From Anseranas semipalmata (lineage: Eukaryota; Chordata; Aves; Anseriformes; Anseranatidae): DNA of 64,000 nt. The number at the start of each line of letters is the position of its first letter. The first letter of the stretch is position 1. Of the stretch, positions 59,200 to 64,000 are shown in pieces. The stretch lies in NCBI GenBank assembly GCA_013399115.1, contig VXAA01002199.1, positions 361,251 to 425,250 on the forward strand. The letters run 5' to 3'. The notes beneath the pieces were generated by a model. The model made no database searches. It was not told the origin of the DNA and saw only the letters and a program-made list of their open reading frames with translations. A program made the translations under genes and the position numbers.

Positions 59200-61110
59200 A
59201 GTGGTGTCATCTAAGTCCTTTACCTCTGAGTTAGTTGCGTCAGTGGAGTCAAGGCTCTGTCATAGTTTTGTGCTTCCTCATGCCCCACGTTCATCAGAGC
59301 TTGGCAACTCCAGGGGTTCACTATCTAATACTCATGAATGAGCTATTTCTTTTAAGCTGGGTGCAAGTGTCTTGATGTCTGTGAAATTATTATGCTGAGG
59401 ATTTTCCTTCACATAACCACCTACTCTTACTATCAGAGAGAATACATGGGATGGAATGTCAGATACTAAGTTTATTTTTCTTAAAAACAGTGATGTTTTG
59501 ATAAAAACAGTAATACATATTCTACTGTAAAGGTTTTCATAAGAAAGGTCCATGAATTTGCAGAGTTGAAAACAGAGCATGTTTCACCCTTCAGAGCTGG
59601 ATGTGAGCCTTCTTGGCCATTCCTACAGCTGTATTGCTACAGTTCTTGCAGTGCATTGCTTTGGAGTATATCTCCATGATAACATGATCTTCATTAGTTT
59701 GTCCCTGGCCAGTTTAGTCCGAGTGTAGGTCTGATGGAATGCATGAAGAGGTAGGTATACATTTCTCAAAGCTGCCACTCAAACAGCAGCATTGCAAATG
59801 TCAGAGCCTTTATGCTGTAAAAGCAGCCAGTCCTGTGAAAGTGAAACCATGCTCAGTAGGTGGTATTAACTGTATTTATTTCTCAGAGCCAACAAGCTTC
59901 TTAACCCCCAAATTATATCAAATCTGAGATTAAATCAATGCAACCTACCCACAGAAACACTTTCAAACACAGCAGTCTGCAGCATTCTAGTAGTTCTGCA
60001 AACTACTGAAACAAGCCATGCAGCTTTGATTTCTGATTTAGAAAATTGCACGGACCTTTTTGCACTTGGCAGCTCTTCCTGGTGAGCTGGGCTCATTTGT
60101 TTTAGCTCTGTGCAGTAGGTAAGAGAATGCCCTACTTAAACATCTTGGGAATTAATTGATACATAGATCAGTTTTATCTTTGTTTCTTTTATCTCACTTC
60201 TGCCACAAAGACAAATGTGTGAACACAAGGCCAATTTCAGGATATATCCCCAACAGCTAATGTTATTTCAACAGAAGCTTTCAATTAAAGACAATATTGT
60301 CTAGACAAAAAAGTCTGTTTGTCTTTCTTTAAACAAAAACTCTAAAAAAAAAAATTAAAAAGCATTATGGGGTCTGACTGAAACTAGCAAAAGTAATTCT
60401 GAGATAAGGATGATAGAGTGACTTGAGTCAATTCATGCTGGTCAGAAATACACAAGTATATCACTAGACAGCCAGAATGAACTTTGACTTGAAACATAGA
60501 ACTTTACTTTTCACTTAAGGTCTCCTTTTTATTTTTCTTTCAATACCCTTGCTATCTACAGCTCCTAAGCTTTGATATATTTCAGTAAAAATGTTATGGC
60601 TAATGGGAAGTAGTTCATATACAAGTTGCTGCAGCAAGAGTTAGCTTTAGTGCTTCTAAAGGCTAATGAAGTCTCTGTTTGTACATATCCATTATTAAAT
60701 ATTTTGAATGTCTTCAGTAGCTATTTCCTACACCACTTATACAGTATTATACAACGATATTATAATTCTTAAGTTCTACATGATGCCTACAAATATTTTT
60801 TAAAAATTTATTGTTTTCTGTTCAGTTCTGTTGATTTTTTCCAATTTTTTTTATTCCTGGCATGCTCTCACTGTGGAGTTGACTGAGGTTATGACCCAAA
60901 GGTTTTCTCTAGTATTAGCTTTGTCCTTATGCAACCTCTCATGAGTATAATGATGCATCTAATAAGCTGGTCATTTGGGAACAAAGGGTGTTAGCTGGTC
61001 AGGCTGTAGGATTGTGTTAGAATAATTTTTCAGCCTGAAGTGAAATTTTTCAGTATGACTTCCCTTTCCCAGCTTAGATCAGTAGTTAACGTAAGCCATA
61101 TTAGCAGTGA

Positions 61111-61128
61111 AGAGATGCATGCATCTCT
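61111..61128. other. Perfect 18-bp palindrome
   Basis: agagatgca is followed immediately by its exact reverse complement tgcatctct. The centre holds ATGCATGCAT. Perfect gapless palindromes of this size are expected roughly 0.2 times in 64 kb of random DNA. It lies about 90 bp before a CR1 3' end. Confidence 0.8.
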
Positions 61129-61219
61129 CCTAACTGGCTTTTGTCTAGATTTTCCCCTTTACCCAGCTCCCATTTGCAGGAACAAGCCTCTTCACCGAAC
61201 ACGGTGGTGCTTTGAACTT

Positions 61220-61420
61220 AGAATCACAGAATATCCCAAGTTGGAAGGGACCCACAAGGATCATCGAGTCCAACTCCTGGCTTCATGCAGGACTACCTAA
61301 AAATGAAACCATATGTCTGAGAGCGATGTCCAAACACTTCTTGAACTCTGGCAGGCTCAGTGCTGTGACCACTTCCCTGGGGAGCCTGTTCCAGTGCCTG
61401 ACCACTCTCCGTGAAGAAAC
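61220..61420 (-). mobile_element. CR1 LINE, 5'-truncated 3' end (antisense)
   Basis: It begins 'agaatcacagaatatccc' (one and a half octamers) and continues 'aagttggaagggacccacaa', 'ggatcatcgagtccaactcc', 'atgtctgagagcgatgtcca', 'acttcttgaactctggcagg' and 'ctggggagcctgttccagtg'. It is the same sequence type as 7505-7631 but longer, truncated after 'gtgaagaaac'. No clear flanking repeat is seen. Confidence 0.95.
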
Positions 61421-61565
61421 TTGGGCTAGCTAGCCTGGCTTGGGGTGTAAATTAGAGATTTAAGTATTAATTTCATGTAGTATAATCATTTTCAGTGAAG
61501 AAACTGACTGAGACATTTAAGTGTTCATAGTGACCCAGCTGCTTTCCTACCACTGTTTTCCCTGA

Positions 61566-62127
61566 AGAATCACAGGATGGTTGTGTTCGGAAGGGACCTT
61601 GGGAGATTTGTCTAGTCCACCCCCCGCTGCTCGAAGCGTGAATTCAGGCAGGTTGCTCAGGGTTGTGTCCTGTTTGGTTCTGAATACCTTCAAGGATGGA
61701 GAATCCACTGCCACCCTGGGCAACCTGTTCCTGTGTTTGGCTGCCATCAGAGAAAACAGGCTTTTCATATGCTTAAGCGGAACTTTTTGTATTTCAATTC
61801 GTGGCCTTTCACTGTGGTGCTCTCTTAACTCCCCCATCAGGTATTTAAAGCCTGCTCTTTTCCAGGCTGAGCAGTCCCAGCTTTCTCAACTTCTCCTTGT
61901 GTGAGAGATGCTGTATGAGAGATTCTCTCAATGATCTTCATGGCCCTTTGCTGGACTCACTCCAGTATGTCCATATCCCTCTTATATTGGACTCGGCACT
62001 TCTGCTGTGGAGTGCTGAACAGAGGGGAAGGATCAACTCCTTTGACCTGCTGGAGATGCTTTTCCTAATGCAGCCAAGGAAGTTGTTGGCCTTTGCTGCG
62101 AGGGTATATTGCTGGCCCCTGCTCAAA
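61566..62127 (-). mobile_element. CR1 LINE, about 560 bp of 3' UTR (antisense)
   Basis: It starts 'agaatcacaggatggttgtg', then 'ggaagggaccttgggagatt', 'ggatggagaatccactgcca', 'ccctgggcaacctgttcc', 'cttttccaggctgagcagtc', 'catggccctttgctggactc', 'cagtatgtccatatccctct', 'tttgacctgctggagatgct' and 'aatgcagccaagga', ending near 'tattgctggcccctgctc'. It differs in sequence type from the copy 145 bp to its left, so the two are independent insertions. All frames in it are repeat-derived. Confidence 0.93.
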
Positions 62128-64000
62128 AAGTGTTGAGCGTGAAAGTTTTGAAAGCCAACTAAACACATTTGCTGCAAATTTTAAGGTAGTTTGTTTTGCT
62201 GAAGAACACAGGGATGGTGCCAGTATTTTTACCAATACTAGGAGAATTTAAAAAATGCATTTGTGTGATTTCTTACATTTTTTTAAGCACAACTACTCAT
62301 ACCTTGGTTTGGGTACTCTCGTGGCTATTTGTCTAACAATCCAGCATTGGAGTTGCCAAGTCACACTCCAGATGTGACTTCCATCTTGTACCTGTTTGCA
62401 GAAAATCAAATATAGGTGAAGGTCTGCTTTTCACCACCATTTGTCATTGTCCCTTGCTTATCCCTTCTCTTTCTCAGAGGTGAGGCCATAGAAGCAAGCA
62501 TAGTCCTATGCTTGTGATGTTCACAACCATCTGAGCATGTCATCTAGAGACAGGCTTCAATACTATTTACATGGCAGTTTGCTTTTTTTAAATATCAAAA
62601 TAGAGACAAAAAGACAGTTGTTTAACACTATGTGCCTCAGTTTTTCATCTCTAAGATGAGTGAGTATATGCCTCTACTACAGAGGATAAATATCCCGATG
62701 AATGAAATGCACAACAGTAGGCTTAATAAAAATAGAATTGTTTTTCTCTGTTGAGGACATGACTTGCTGTGTCCTCACCTGCCAGTTTCATTTCCTGCTG
62801 ATTCACTGGGGAACCTGGAGAGAAGGATGAGTTGAACCAGGGGAAAATGTCTTTGCTTGCCGTTATGGAGGACCAAGCAGCTTTTAACAAAACGGGAAAT
62901 ATTTTGTTTCTTCTTTTTGGACTTCATCTTGATCTGAAACTAAAACTTATTCAAAATACCGTTTCACTCTAGTGGCAGGATTTAATCTCATTCCTTAAAC
63001 TCTCCAGTGGGTTTAAATACTTTCTAATTAAATTTGTTCAAAGTTTTCCCTCAGGACAAACTGAGTAGGATCTTCAGGGTCTAATCCATTATTTTGTATT
63101 GATATTATTTAAATCTCTTGATGGTATTCTGCTCTTAAATGCATGTTTGTTTTCATATACTAATACCACATAAGGGCTTATCTTTAATAATATTTTTATT
63201 AGGCTATCTGTCTTATTTTTAATATTTAAAGCATTTAATTCATTTGCAGCATGGTAACCCTTTCAACCCTGATAACCACTCGCTCTATGTGGAAAAGCCT
63301 TAGGATTCTGTTAGGAAGGACTTAGGTCAATCCAGCCCCTACTAATTTTAGCTGGGAGGTTGGCTCCTCAACTCCTTGCAAAATTAAGCTCTTTGGACCT
63401 TCTCTTAAGTCAATTGAAGTCCATACTTTATTGAGCCCTGAAACAGACGGTCTTGCTGCTTATACTGCAACAATTAAAGAGAAATAGGCCAGTTTCATGG
63501 GTAGTGCTCTGTGTGAAGTGTTTGTCTTTCTAATTTTGACTTTTTTTTTTGTATTTGAATTTCTTTGACGTATAGTTTGATTTTTTCAGAATGACATTTG
63601 TAAGAAATATGAGCAAAAGTTTCTCATTTGTTTTAATTTCTGTGCATTTTCATTTCTGCACATACTTTCTGGCTTCTTTTCCTCCTTACCTTCTCATCAC
63701 CCTAATTTCTATGCAGTGCATCTCATGACATTTTCAGAGTATTTTACGTTTACTTTTCATCTTTATGGACCGATTAATATCCTTCCACTGTGCTGCCACC
63801 ACACTCTGCTGTGCTGAAGTAACCATTTTTGAAGGACACTCCCATCTGTGCGCATTTCTTATAGATCATGGCCCTTTTTAGTACTTTTGCTTGTGTTGAC
63901 AGTATATTTTGAAATGAAGTTACCTCTTTGCGCTGTTATTGAAATTGTTTTTATTCTTGATGGTTTGGAAGAAATAAATGTTAGCCCTGTCCTAATGTCT
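62128..64000. other. Unique noncoding DNA to the window edge
   Basis: AT-rich sequence with no exon, transposon or RNA gene recognised. A polyadenylation-type AATAAA near 63974 is not supported by any upstream gene. Confidence 0.55.

Larger units (their letters stand above)
54297..61219. other. Unique noncoding DNA
   Basis: No exon or transposon is recognised. The stretch includes a locally GC-richer patch at about 55960-56330 with an open + frame of unknown meaning (56092-56316), poly-T tracts at 55167 and 55716, a 12-bp tandem repeat at 59167 and an 18-bp palindrome at 61111. An acceptor-like 'ctgtcttttgcag' ends at 57119 but has no partner that I trust. Confidence 0.5.

Noticed and set aside
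61547..62177. Several frames of about 80-107 codons on both strands
   Set aside because: All fall in CR1-derived sequence (3' UTR), so they are transposon-derived and not host genes.
1..64000. Bacterial or phage-type systems (operons, CRISPR, toxin-antitoxin, retrons)
   Set aside because: CR1 repeats, CpG depletion and the absence of long coding frames show vertebrate nuclear DNA. No spaced direct-repeat array or gene cluster is present.
1..64000. Endogenous retrovirus or LTR element
   Set aside because: I found no LTR pair, primer-binding site, or gag/pol/env-like frame. The only reverse-transcriptase similarity is of CR1 LINE type.

Overview
The window looks like vertebrate nuclear DNA from a bird, most likely a galliform close to chicken. 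The base composition is AT-leaning and CpG-poor. The only interspersed repeats I can recognise are CR1 LINE fragments, including 5'-truncated copies that end in the CR1 3' octamer repeat (ATTCTATG-type). I see no Alu- or B1-like SINEs, no tRNA or rRNA gene, no bacterial-style operon and no CRISPR array.

I found no convincing protein-coding gene. Open frames are short, overlap one another in several frames and mostly lack recognisable domains. The exception is one stretch with real protein homology: the dead reverse-transcriptase remnant of a CR1 element at about 35.9-36.3 kb (minus strand). The longest ATG-initiated frame (26086-26730, 214 codons) lies in an unusual CpG-rich patch, and I treat it as unproven. 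A 150-bp stretch at 33868-34017 has splice-site-like borders and stays open in one frame; it is a weak exon candidate. The window is best read as intergenic DNA or the inside of a very large intron.

Layout: 0.68-1.39 kb, a very old CR1 relic. 1.4-7.5 kb, unique noncoding DNA. 7.5-7.9 kb, a short young CR1 tail beside a degenerate CR1-like stretch. 8-26 kb, unique DNA with poly-T tracts, a 119-bp pyrimidine-rich tract whose minus strand is a strong G-quadruplex motif (21.9 kb), and AT-rich stretches that resemble conserved noncoding elements. 26.1-26.7 kb, the CpG-rich patch. 33.2-34.4 kb, a GC-enriched block. 35.25-36.35 kb, the longest CR1, about 1.1 kb. 36-47 kb, unique DNA with two perfect hairpins and a (CT)n/T tract. 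47.5, 54.0, 61.2 and 61.6-62.1 kb, further CR1 fragments. The rest is unique noncoding DNA with homopolymers and small tandem duplications.

All seven clear CR1 fragments are antisense to the + strand, and long homopolymers are T rather than A on the + strand by 12 to 4. Both biases fit a + strand transcription unit running through the window, but this is an inference from small counts. I did not find a new biological system here.
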